From Prevotellaceae bacterium UBA1746 (GTDB lineage: Bacteria; Bacteroidota; Bacteroidia; Bacteroidales; Bacteroidaceae), in assembly GCA_905369775.1 (NCBI GenBank), contig CAJPJR010000001.1:1-64000 (forward strand): 64,000 nucleotides of DNA, in the 5' to 3' direction. Under the pieces are notes generated by a model. It saw nothing but the letters and a program-made list of their open reading frames with translations, was not told the DNA's origin and ran no database searches. Of the stretch, positions 8,692 through 16,263 are shown one piece after another. Within the stretch, counting starts at the first letter, position 1; each line of letters opens with the position of its first letter. The translations under genes and the position numbers were made by a program.

Positions 8692-8772
8692 CACCGGCAT
8701 TTTCAGCCGAAAGCTCCGCATTTTCCTCGAAAAGTCTCCCGTTTTTCGCTCAAAGTTCCCGATTTCATCGAC
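8692..8772. repeat. Periodic block of about 22 bp units
   Basis: Units such as CTCCGCATTTTCCTCGAAAA and CTCCCGTTTTTCGCTCAAAG repeat with a 22 bp period about four times. It shares the 15-mer CCCGTTTTTCGCTCA with the block at 691-771. The rest of 8578-9007 holds only the kbl promoter. Confidence 0.6.
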
Positions 8773-8935
8773 GGATAAGCGGGAAACAAAAGCGACAACG
8801 GAAAGAACATCACACGAAATCCCGTGCCGGAGCGAAAACACGGAGGTCGACGCATAACCTTTCGGGAAGGAGGACAAATAGAAAGCAAACTTTGCATTTT
8901 CGCGCCCATGCTTCCTCCGTTCGAAGAGTTTTCAC

Positions 8936-8943
8936 TACCTTTG
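8936..8943 (+). promoter_or_regulatory. -7 box TACCTTTG of kbl
   Basis: An exact TAnnTTTG match 65 bp before the kbl start. There is no clear -33 TTTG at the usual distance. Confidence 0.55.
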
Positions 8944-9007
8944 CTCCAGCAATACACAACCGACCTACGGAGCTATTCTCAAGGCTCCACATAATCTAAC
9001 CCAACCT

Positions 9008-10195
9008 ATGTACGGTAAATTCCAACAACACCTCCAAACGGAGCTGGCCGCCATTCGCGAAGCCGGTCTCTACAAGAACGAACGCCTCATCTGCGGCCCG
9101 CAGCAGGCAGAAATCAACGTAGGAGGAAAAACAGTGCTCAACTTCTGCGCCAACAACTACCTGGGGCTCTCGAACCACCCGCGCTTGATCAGCGCAGCCA
9201 AAGCGGCCATGGACGCCCGCGGCTACGGCATGTCGTCGGTACGCTTCATTTGTGGCACACAAGATCTGCACAAGGAACTCGAAGCGGCCATCTCGCGCTT
9301 CTTCAAAACGGACGATGCCATCCTCTATGCCGCTTGCTTCGACGCCAACGGCGGCGTGTTCGAACCGCTCCTCACGGCTGAGGATGCCATCATCAGCGAT
9401 GCGCTCAACCACGCCTCCATCATCGACGGCGTTCGCCTCTGCAAAGCCAAGCGCTATCGCTATGCCAATGCCGACATGGAAGACCTTGAACGCCAATTGC
9501 AGGCCGCACAAGAACAGCGCTTCCGCATCGTTGTGACCGACGGCGTGTTCTCGATGGACGGCAACGTGGCACCGATCGACAAAATCTGTGATCTCGCTGA
9601 AAAATACGATGCACTCGTGATGGTCGACGAAAGTCACTCGGCCGGCGTGGTCGGAAAAACCGGTCGCGGCGTGTCGGAATTCTTCGACACCTACGGACGT
9701 GTCGACCTCTACACCGGCACACTCGGCAAAGCCTTCGGCGGTGCGGTGGGCGGATTCACCACCGGACGTCAGGAAATCATCGACATGCTTCGTCAGCGCA
9801 GCCGCCCCTATCTCTTCTCCAACTCCATTCCCCCCTCGGTGGTGGGTGCCGGCATCGAAACCTTCAAGATCCTCGATGAAAGCAATGAAATTCACGACCG
9901 ACTGGTGGAAAACGTAGAATACTTCCGCAGCAAAATGCTGGAAGCCGGCTTCGACATCAAACCGACCCAAAGCGCCATTTGCGCCGTTATGCTCTATGAT
10001 GCCAAACTCTCGCAAGACTACGCGGCTCGTCTCCAAGACGAGGGCATCTATGTGACCGGTTTCTACTATCCCGTCGTGCCGAAGGATCAAGCGCGCATCC
10101 GCGTGCAGATTTCGGCCGGACACAACCGCGAACATCTCGATCGTTGCATTGCCGCCTTCATCAAGGTGGGCAAAGAACTCGGCGTACTGAAATGA
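9008..10195 (+). CDS. kbl: Glycine C-acetyltransferase (2-amino-3-ketobutyrate CoA ligase)
   Basis: 395 residues, the standard length. This PLP enzyme of the alpha-oxoamine synthase group cleaves 2-amino-3-ketobutyrate with CoA to glycine and acetyl-CoA, the second step of threonine degradation. The start MYGKFQQHLQTELAAIREAG and NFCANNYLGLSNHP are characteristic of Kbl rather than BioF. Also visible are the cofactor-binding DESHSAG and the PLP lysine Lys241 in TGTLGKAFGGAVGG. It has its own promoter and a following hairpin. The partner threonine dehydrogenase is not in this window. Confidence 0.95.
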   Translation: MYGKFQQHLQTELAAIREAGLYKNERLICGPQQAEINVGGKTVLNFCANNYLGLSNHPRLISAAKAAMDARGYGMSSVRFICGTQDLHKELEAAISRFFKTDDAILYAACFDANGGVFEPLLTAEDAIISDALNHASIIDGVRLCKAKRYRYANADMEDLERQLQAAQEQRFRIVVTDGVFSMDGNVAPIDKICDLAEKYDALVMVDESHSAGVVGKTGRGVSEFFDTYGRVDLYTGTLGKAFGGAVGGFTTGRQEIIDMLRQRSRPYLFSNSIPPSVVGAGIETFKILDESNEIHDRLVENVEYFRSKMLEAGFDIKPTQSAICAVMLYDAKLSQDYAARLQDEGIYVTGFYYPVVPKDQARIRVQISAGHNREHLDRCIAAFIKVGKELGVLK

Positions 10196-10200
10196 AATAA

Positions 10201-10259
10201 GCGATTTCATCGAGATTCTCCAACAGTGGAAGCCCGATGAAATCGCACCTTCTTTTTTC
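10201..10259 (+). terminator. Hairpin with T-rich tail after kbl
   Basis: The perfect 12 bp inverted repeat GCGATTTCATCG / CGATGAAATCGC (10201-10212 and 10235-10246) has a small inner stem and is followed by ACCTTCTTTTTTC. It probably terminates kbl. Confidence 0.65.
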
Positions 10260-10351
10260 TCTCTTCCGAACAGCCGTTCGGCGCATGCGCACTGCTCGCC
10301 GACGGCTGCTCGCATGTTTGGATCTCACCGCAAGCGCTTCGCCTTCCCCGC

Positions 10352-11860
10352 ATGAAACCCCACCACAGCAACCAAGCCTCCATCGGGCGCATCCTGAAAT
10401 ACACCGGCCTCTTCGGCGGGGTGCAGGGATTCTATGCGCTCATGGCGATGGTGCGCAACAAAATCACCGCTTTGTTGCTCAAAACCGGTGGAATGGGGCA
10501 AATTGACAACTTCAGCCGCACCACCGATCTCATTGCATCGGGCACCAACATGGGTCTGGCCTTCAGTGCCGTGCCGCACATCGCCCGATTGGAGAGCGAA
10601 AGAAACACCGTGGCCATTCGCCACTACGTGAAATTGGTGCGCTCGTGGGTTTTCCTCACCGCCTTGCTGGGCTTGTCGGTCACGGCCTTCGCAGCCCCGC
10701 TCTGGTCTCGGCTGCTTTGGGGAGACGGGAGTCACACTTTCGATTTCGTTCTCCTCGCTCCGTTGGTCTTTTTCTCGACACTGTGCGGTGGAGAAGCGGC
10801 AGTGCTCAAAGGTTTGCACCGGCTGAAGAAGCTCGCCACCGTTTCGGCGCTCGGTGCCGTCACCACCCTTGTCGCCACACTCTCCTGCTATTGGAGTTGG
10901 GGCGTCGAAGGTATCGTGCCGGCCTTGGTACTTTCGGCTGCCGCACTCTGCGGTATGCACTGGTTGGCCGCACATCGGAGCATTCGTTACGAGATTGCAC
11001 CGATGAATTGGCGCTTTTTGCGCCGAGGTCGCCGCATGATACGTTTGGGTTTGGCTTATGCCGTCGCAGGATTCGTCGCAGCCGGCGGCGAATACCTCGT
11101 GCGTTTGATCTTGCTCCACTGCGATGCGCCGGGCCTGCACCACGGCAATGACACCGTCGGTATCTATGCCGCAGCGTTTACCCTCACCGTTACTTATGCG
11201 CGGCTCATCTTTATGTCGATGGATGCCGATTATTTTCCACGGCTATCGGCGGCAACGGCCGACACCACCTTGCAAAATATGACCGTCAACCGGCAAATCG
11301 ACGTACTCGTGCAGCTCACCGCACCGCTGCTCCCGTTGTTTTGTCTTTTGTCGCCCACGGTGGTGCGCATGCTCTATTCGTGCGATTTCTCCGCCGCGGT
11401 ATCCATGATCGAAGCCGCGGCCCCCTATCTTTTGTTCAAAGCCATCTGCACCCCCATCGCCTATTTGGGTTTGGCTCACTCGAGCAGCCGACTCTATTTG
11501 TTGGTCGAATCCAGCTATGCCGTGGCCTTCGTCGCCGCCATGGCTTTGTGCTATCCGCTCCTCGGCATGCCGGGCGCCGGATTGGCACTCACCGTCTGCC
11601 ATGTGGTCTACTTTCTTGTGGTCCTGTTCACCTATCGACACCACTTCGGTTTTCATTTGGCTACCGACACGCGCAGACGTTGCCTTCTCCAACTCTTCAT
11701 TCTGCTGATTGCCGTGCTCGCCCTGCAAACGTCACACACCGCAGTACATTGGATCGGGGGATTGGGGGCTACCGTCGCATCGTCTCTTTTCTCCATCCGA
11801 TTCCTGGAAAAACACACTCATATTTTCAAACGTTTTCGTCGTTTTTTTACGGGAAAATAA
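10352..11860 (+). CDS. Polysaccharide/lipid-linked oligosaccharide flippase (MOP superfamily)
   Basis: 502 residues with about 14 hydrophobic segments, the layout of Wzx-type flippases in the MATE/MOP superfamily. The N-terminal part (RILKYTGLFGGVQGFYALMA, then VRNKITALLLKTGGMGQIDNF) matches the Bacteroidota oligosaccharide flippase start. Such proteins move undecaprenyl-linked sugars across the inner membrane for capsule, O-antigen or surface-glycan assembly. The cytoplasmic end is short and basic (FKRFRRFFTGK). No glycosyltransferases are adjacent; the nearest are at 37.8-39.9 kb. The substrate is unknown. Confidence 0.82.
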   Translation: MKPHHSNQASIGRILKYTGLFGGVQGFYALMAMVRNKITALLLKTGGMGQIDNFSRTTDLIASGTNMGLAFSAVPHIARLESERNTVAIRHYVKLVRSWVFLTALLGLSVTAFAAPLWSRLLWGDGSHTFDFVLLAPLVFFSTLCGGEAAVLKGLHRLKKLATVSALGAVTTLVATLSCYWSWGVEGIVPALVLSAAALCGMHWLAAHRSIRYEIAPMNWRFLRRGRRMIRLGLAYAVAGFVAAGGEYLVRLILLHCDAPGLHHGNDTVGIYAAAFTLTVTYARLIFMSMDADYFPRLSAATADTTLQNMTVNRQIDVLVQLTAPLLPLFCLLSPTVVRMLYSCDFSAAVSMIEAAAPYLLFKAICTPIAYLGLAHSSSRLYLLVESSYAVAFVAAMALCYPLLGMPGAGLALTVCHVVYFLVVLFTYRHHFGFHLATDTRRRCLLQLFILLIAVLALQTSHTAVHWIGGLGATVASSLFSIRFLEKHTHIFKRFRRFFTGK

Positions 11861-12260
11861 TTGCCGTTTTCCCCTTACATTCATTCCCTCCTTTGCAAAG
11901 GTCGGTGCGTGCACTCGTTGCACTCAATTTGATTGCATTTTGTCACTTCCGAACGACAGCAAAACGCGCATAGTTATCCATTTTACACAACCACATCCCT
12001 AATAATCAGCAACTTAGAAATAAAGAACGAGAGAAAAGTTCTCCTTTTCTGCAAACTCTTTGATTCTTAGGGGCTTGAAAACTTCCTATTTTTTTCGCTG
12101 CTTTTTTTCTTTGCGCTGTTGTTTTTTCCCCCTATATTCGCGGCACAAATGAGAGCTGCACGACCACACGGTCGCTTCCCGACCCCAACATAGAGATGTC
12201 CCCTTTCCTTTCTCTCGCCATGTCAGCTCCATAGACAGGTTTAAGGCAAACAAGAAAACA
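11861..12260. other. 400 bp intergenic region upstream of nrdD
   Basis: No reading frame with supporting features. It holds A/T-rich sequence, a promoter at 12110-12140 and an untranslated leader of about 115 nt before nrdD. No cobalamin riboswitch or other recognisable riboswitch was seen. Confidence 0.6.
12110..12140 (+). promoter_or_regulatory. Promoter TTTG-N19-TATATTCG of nrdD
   Basis: A TTTG at 12110-12113 and a near-consensus -7 box (TATATTCG, one mismatch) are separated by 19 bp. Confidence 0.6.
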
Positions 12261-14366
12261 ATGAGCACCGAAAATTTCATCATCACGAAGCGCGACGGTT
12301 CCGAAGAACCATTCTGCATCGATAAGATCAAAAATGCCATCATGAAGGCCTGTGCGGCTTCGGGCGATCAGCTCGACGCCGAAGCACTCGAGCGCATCAT
12401 GAGTCATCTGCACTTCTGCAACGGCATGAACGTGGAGAACATTCAAAACCAAGTGGAAGTGGCGCTGATGAAAGAAGAACATTACAACGCGGCAAAAGCC
12501 TTTATCGTCTACCGCAACCGCCACACGGAAGATCGACAAACGGCACAAAAGCTCCGTTTCCTCATCGACTACTGCAACGCCGACAACGCGGCTACCGGCT
12601 CAAAGTTCGATGCGAACGCAAATGTCGAGAACAAAAACCTCGCCACCCTCATCGGCGAAATCCCCAAAGGCGATTTTATCCGTCTGAACCGCCGTTTGCT
12701 CTGCGACAAGCTCAAAGAAATGTATGGCAAAGAGACCGCCGACCGCTATCTCTACCTGCTCGACCACCATTATATCTATAAGAACGACGAAACCTCGCTG
12801 GCCAACTACTGTGCCTCCATCACCATGTACCCGTGGTTACTCAACGGCACGAAATCCATTGGCGGTAATTCCACAGCACCCACCAATCTGAAATCCTTCT
12901 GCGGTGGATTCATCAATATGGTGTTCATCGTCAGCTCCATGCTCAGCGGCGCCATCGCCACAGTGGAGTTTCTCATGTACATGAGCTACTTCCTTGAGAA
13001 AGAATATGGCGAAAACTATTATCTCCGCGCCGATGAAATCGTGGACAGCTCCCTTCGCCACCGCACCATCGACAAGGTGATCACCGACTGCTTCGAGCAA
13101 ATCGTCTATTCCATCAACCAACCGACCGGCGCACGCAATTTCCAATCGGTCTTCTGGAACATTTCCTACTACGACCGCTTCTATTTCGAATCGCTCTTCG
13201 GAGAATTCCGCTTCCCCGACGGATCGCGCCCGCACTGGGAGCCCCTGAGCTGGTTGCAAAAGCGCTTCATGAACTGGTTCAACCAAGAGAGAACCAAATG
13301 CGTGCTCACCTTCCCGGTCGAAACCATGGCTTTGTTGTGCAAAGACGGCGATGTCATCGACCAAGAATACGCCGATTTCACCGCTGAGATGTATGCCAAA
13401 GGTCACTCTTTCTTCACCTATATGAGTGACAATGCCGACTCTTTGGCCAGCTGCTGCCGCCTGCGCAACGAGATCCAAGACAACGGATTCTCCTACAGCC
13501 TCGGAGCCGGCGGGGTGTCGACCGGTTCGAAATCGGTCCTCACCGTCAACCTCAACCGCTGCGTGCAACAAGCCACGCGCGAAGGTCGCGACTACGTGGA
13601 ATATCTCGATGAAATCGTCGATTTGATGCACAAAGTCCAGATGGCCTACAACGAAAATCTGGAATGGATGCGCAAACGCGGCCTCCTGCCCCTCTTCGAT
13701 GCCGGCTACATCAACATCAAACGCCAGTATCTCACCATCGGCGTCAACGGCATGGTCGAAGCGGCCGAAAGTCTCGGCATCACCATCAGCGACAACGAGG
13801 AGTATTGCAACTTCGTGGAGCGCATTCTCTCGCTCATCGAGTCGTACAACAAGAAGTACCGCTCGAAGGATCTGCTCTTCAACTGCGAAATGATTCCCGC
13901 CGAGAACGTCGGTGTGAAGCATGCCCGCTGGGACCGCGAAGACGGCTACTACGTGCCGCGCGACTGCTACAACTCGTATTTCTACATCGTAGAGAACAAA
14001 AATACCGATCCCATCGAGAAGTTCCGTCTTCACGGTCGTCGCTACATCGACCACCTCACCGGTGGCAGCGCCCTACACTGCAATCTCGAAGAGCACCTCT
14101 CGCAACCCCAATATCGCCACCTGCTCCGCGTGGCCGCCGTGGAAGGCTGCAACTACTTCACGTTCAATATCCCCAACACGCTTTGCAACGAATGTGGTTG
14201 CATCGACAAGCGCTATCTCACCGAGTGCCCGCACTGCCATAGCCACAACGTCGACTACCTCACCCGCGTCATCGGCTACCTCAAGCGCGTTTCCAACTTC
14301 TCGGTCGACCGCCAGAAAGAAGCCGCACGCAGATATTATGGCGTGCTCAAACCCGCGAAAGTGTAA
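12261..14366 (+). CDS. nrdD: Anaerobic ribonucleoside-triphosphate reductase
   Basis: 701 residues. This glycyl-radical enzyme reduces NTPs to dNTPs without oxygen. An ATP-cone allosteric domain occupies about residues 5-95 (FIITKRDGSEEPFCIDKI). Next comes the barrel core, containing TKSIGGNSTAPTNLKSFCGG and the class III signature VFWNISYYDRFYFESLFG. Near the C-terminus a zinc site (CNECGCIDKRYLTECPHC) precedes the radical loop RVIGYLKRV, with the glycyl radical residue Gly672. nrdG follows after 131 bp, and a hairpin lies between them. Confidence 0.97.
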   Translation: MSTENFIITKRDGSEEPFCIDKIKNAIMKACAASGDQLDAEALERIMSHLHFCNGMNVENIQNQVEVALMKEEHYNAAKAFIVYRNRHTEDRQTAQKLRFLIDYCNADNAATGSKFDANANVENKNLATLIGEIPKGDFIRLNRRLLCDKLKEMYGKETADRYLYLLDHHYIYKNDETSLANYCASITMYPWLLNGTKSIGGNSTAPTNLKSFCGGFINMVFIVSSMLSGAIATVEFLMYMSYFLEKEYGENYYLRADEIVDSSLRHRTIDKVITDCFEQIVYSINQPTGARNFQSVFWNISYYDRFYFESLFGEFRFPDGSRPHWEPLSWLQKRFMNWFNQERTKCVLTFPVETMALLCKDGDVIDQEYADFTAEMYAKGHSFFTYMSDNADSLASCCRLRNEIQDNGFSYSLGAGGVSTGSKSVLTVNLNRCVQQATREGRDYVEYLDEIVDLMHKVQMAYNENLEWMRKRGLLPLFDAGYINIKRQYLTIGVNGMVEAAESLGITISDNEEYCNFVERILSLIESYNKKYRSKDLLFNCEMIPAENVGVKHARWDREDGYYVPRDCYNSYFYIVENKNTDPIEKFRLHGRRYIDHLTGGSALHCNLEEHLSQPQYRHLLRVAAVEGCNYFTFNIPNTLCNECGCIDKRYLTECPHCHSHNVDYLTRVIGYLKRVSNFSVDRQKEAARRYYGVLKPAKV

Positions 14367-14411
14367 TCTCCGCCAGCGGCCATTGCTCCTCCCGTCGACA
14401 CTTCCGAATTG

Positions 14412-14451
14412 TTCCCCCGGCAAGCGGTGTTAGCGCCACTTGTCGGGGGAA
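14412..14451 (+). other. Hairpin between nrdD and nrdG
   Basis: A 13 bp stem (TTCCCCCGGCAAG / CTTGTCGGGGGAA with one G-T pair) has a 14-base loop and no T run after it. It may stabilise the nrdD mRNA or lower nrdG output rather than terminate. Confidence 0.55.
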
Positions 14452-14497
14452 ATATTGAATCCACCGACGAAAATTCGTCCAATCCATCGATTCCATC

Positions 14498-14980
14498 ATG
14501 CTCAAATACGTCAACCACGACATCGTTTTCCAAGAATTCCCCGACGAAGTGACCCTCGCCGTGAACCTCTCGCGCTGCCCTTGTGCCTGCCCGGGGTGCC
14601 ACAGTACTTATCTTTGGGGCGACAACGGCGAGGAGCTCACCGAAGAACGCTGGCTCGCGCTGGTTGAACAATATGGTCGCACCATCACTTGCGCCGCACT
14701 GATGGGCGGCGACAACGATCCGAGCCGTGTGCTCCATCTCCTCTCGCTCCTCCGCGAAACGCATCCCCAACTGCACACCGGTTGGTACAGCGGCCGCACC
14801 GAACTGCCCGATGGATTCGATGCCCTCAACGCCCCCACCTACGTGAAACTCGGCCCGTGGCGCGAAGCCTGTGGTCCACTGAGCAGTCCGACCACCAACC
14901 AGCGCATGTATCGTTACGCTGCCGACGGAACGCGGACTGACATCACCGAAAAGTTCCAGAAGAAAGGACTCAAGATTTGA
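14498..14980 (+). CDS. nrdG: Anaerobic ribonucleotide reductase activating protein
   Basis: 160 residues, normal for NrdG. This radical-SAM enzyme places the glycyl radical on NrdD. The 4Fe-4S cluster motif CxxxCxxC is Cys27-Cys31-Cys34 in RCPCACPGC. It is followed by a HSTYLWG segment and ALMGGDNDPSRV, where the GGD stretch fits the SAM-binding GGE-like motif. The ATG at 14498 gives MLKYVNHDIVFQEFPDEVTL, the usual NrdG opening. It is downstream of nrdD on the same strand. Confidence 0.94.
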   Translation: MLKYVNHDIVFQEFPDEVTLAVNLSRCPCACPGCHSTYLWGDNGEELTEERWLALVEQYGRTITCAALMGGDNDPSRVLHLLSLLRETHPQLHTGWYSGRTELPDGFDALNAPTYVKLGPWREACGPLSSPTTNQRMYRYAADGTRTDITEKFQKKGLKI

Positions 14981-15041
14981 AGGTCGAAGCTCCTTTTCTC
15001 ACCCAAGATTGTTTCGCCATGCCGAAGGCAGACTATTGAGA

Positions 15042-15073
15042 TTTTACAGACTAAAATTTTGTTTGTATTTTTG
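15042..15073 (+). promoter_or_regulatory. Promoter TTTT-N20-TATTTTTG upstream of a putative RNA gene
   Basis: The -7 box TATTTTTG at 15066-15073 is an exact consensus match. A TTTT at 15042-15045 sits at the right distance for the -33 TTTG. No coding sequence follows on this strand before the convergent gene at 15348. Confidence 0.6.
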
Positions 15074-15305
15074 CACTTGAAATAGTGCCAATGCGTGACG
15101 TTTTCGGCTACGCATTTGTACTCTAAAAGAAGTAAGAGCTGCGCATTTTTTGTGTAGCTCTTTTTTTAGGACGCCGCGATTTGGCCTTAGAAAGCGGTCG
15201 CAATCATTTTCTGTCAAGGGTAGCCATTGGTAAATTCTCTGGGAACTTGACGAGTCCAAAACGCAAACTCCCCCTCAGGTCCGATGACTTGAGGGGGAGT
15301 TTTTA
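15074..15305 (+). ncRNA. Putative structured small RNA, family unknown
   Basis: Downstream of a consensus promoter lies a series of stem-loops: GCACT/AGTGC (15073-15088), AATGCGT/ACGCATT (15090-15117) and a U-tailed hairpin AGAGCT...AGCTCT ending in TTTTTTT (about 15135-15168). After a further roughly 100 bases comes a very strong terminator at 15272-15304. No start codon opens a credible frame. The transcript would be about 90 nt if it ends at the first terminator and about 225 nt if at the second. It lacks the hallmark sequences of tmRNA, RNase P RNA and SRP RNA. A 6S-like role is possible but not shown. Confidence 0.45.
15272..15305 (+). terminator. Strong terminator, plus strand
   Basis: Perfect 12 bp stem AACTCCCCCTCA / TGAGGGGGAGTT with loop GGTCCGATGACT. 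The T run (TTTT then ATT) follows only on the plus strand, so it belongs to the upstream RNA unit or nrdG and not to the minus-strand gene at 15348. Confidence 0.85.
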
Positions 15306-15347
15306 TTGGATCACACTGTCGGCGCGAAGGTCACGCAGGAAACGAAC

Positions 15348-16190
15348 CTAACCCTTGACATTCTTATTCGCGGGCGTTTCAAAAACCAGTACAGAACCGG
15401 CCTTCACAAGCAGCTTCTTGCCATTCGCCGCATCGCCCATTGAGGTTTGGAGCGGCAGTGCTTGATCTTTGTAGACCGTCACAATACACCACTCGCGCCC
15501 ATTCGCGTGGTAGTAGTGAACCCCGAGATAAGGGAGCGGTTCGTCGCAAGCCCCGTCGATGAGAGACAAACGATACAACGCACCCCCGTGACGCACAGCA
15601 AGCTCATTCGACAGGAAATACGTCGCATAGCTCACTTCCGTGCCGCCTTTGCTCTTCGCACTCCACGTGCGGCGGTTCACATCATACACTTCATCTCGAT
15701 CGGCCTTCACGTCCAACATGCCCTTTTGATCCGAAAAATCAACGGTTTCATCGTGGCCATTCAGCGAAATTTTCAAGCAGCCGTTCACTTTCGCCGGGAC
15801 TTTACGGTCATTTTTCTCCGTGGCATAGGTCGATTGTTCGCCAAGCGCCAAACCATTGAGGAGCGATGTTTCCAAATGTGCAAGTTCGTCGGCATAAGCG
15901 CCGAGCGGCTTCGACAAACGCAGATTGGCTTTCGACAAGCTGTTCAAAAAGGCACTGATTTGCTCACTCGTGAGGGCGGGAATCACCGCTTCTCCGTTCG
16001 TGCGAAGCGCAGACAAGGCCGCACGACGCTCCTCGTCGGACATTTGCGGCCAAACACGCACCAAAGAATCGGCCATAGTCATACAATGCTCATAGTCGCG
16101 ACGTGCCAATTCACGCCACTTGCTCTCATTTTGAGCCATTACACCGCCGGCAAACAGCAAAGCGGCGCAGGAAAGGAATACTTTTTTCAT
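15348..16190 (-). CDS. Secreted protein of unknown function
   Basis: 280 residues from the ATG at 16190, chosen because it begins a clean signal peptide (MKKVFLSCAALLFAGGVMAQ). An upstream in-frame ATG at 16274 would bury that signal. The mature N-terminal half is helical and charged (RELARRDYEHCMTMADSLV, MSDEERRAALSALR). The C-terminal half is beta-rich, with aromatic residues and the segment LGVHYYHANGREWCIVTVYKD. No known domain was recognised. It is the downstream neighbour of the helix-hairpin-helix barrel gene, 73 bp away, and may be co-transcribed. Confidence 0.75.
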   Translation of the reverse strand: MKKVFLSCAALLFAGGVMAQNESKWRELARRDYEHCMTMADSLVRVWPQMSDEERRAALSALRTNGEAVIPALTSEQISAFLNSLSKANLRLSKPLGAYADELAHLETSLLNGLALGEQSTYATEKNDRKVPAKVNGCLKISLNGHDETVDFSDQKGMLDVKADRDEVYDVNRRTWSAKSKGGTEVSYATYFLSNELAVRHGGALYRLSLIDGACDEPLPYLGVHYYHANGREWCIVTVYKDQALPLQTSMGDAANGKKLLVKAGSVLVFETPANKNVKG

Positions 16191-16263
16191 AAGGAACACT
16201 TTTTCATAAGGTGGTTTTATCTCATGTTGGATGACTCTATAGTTATCGTTCTCTGTCGACAGT

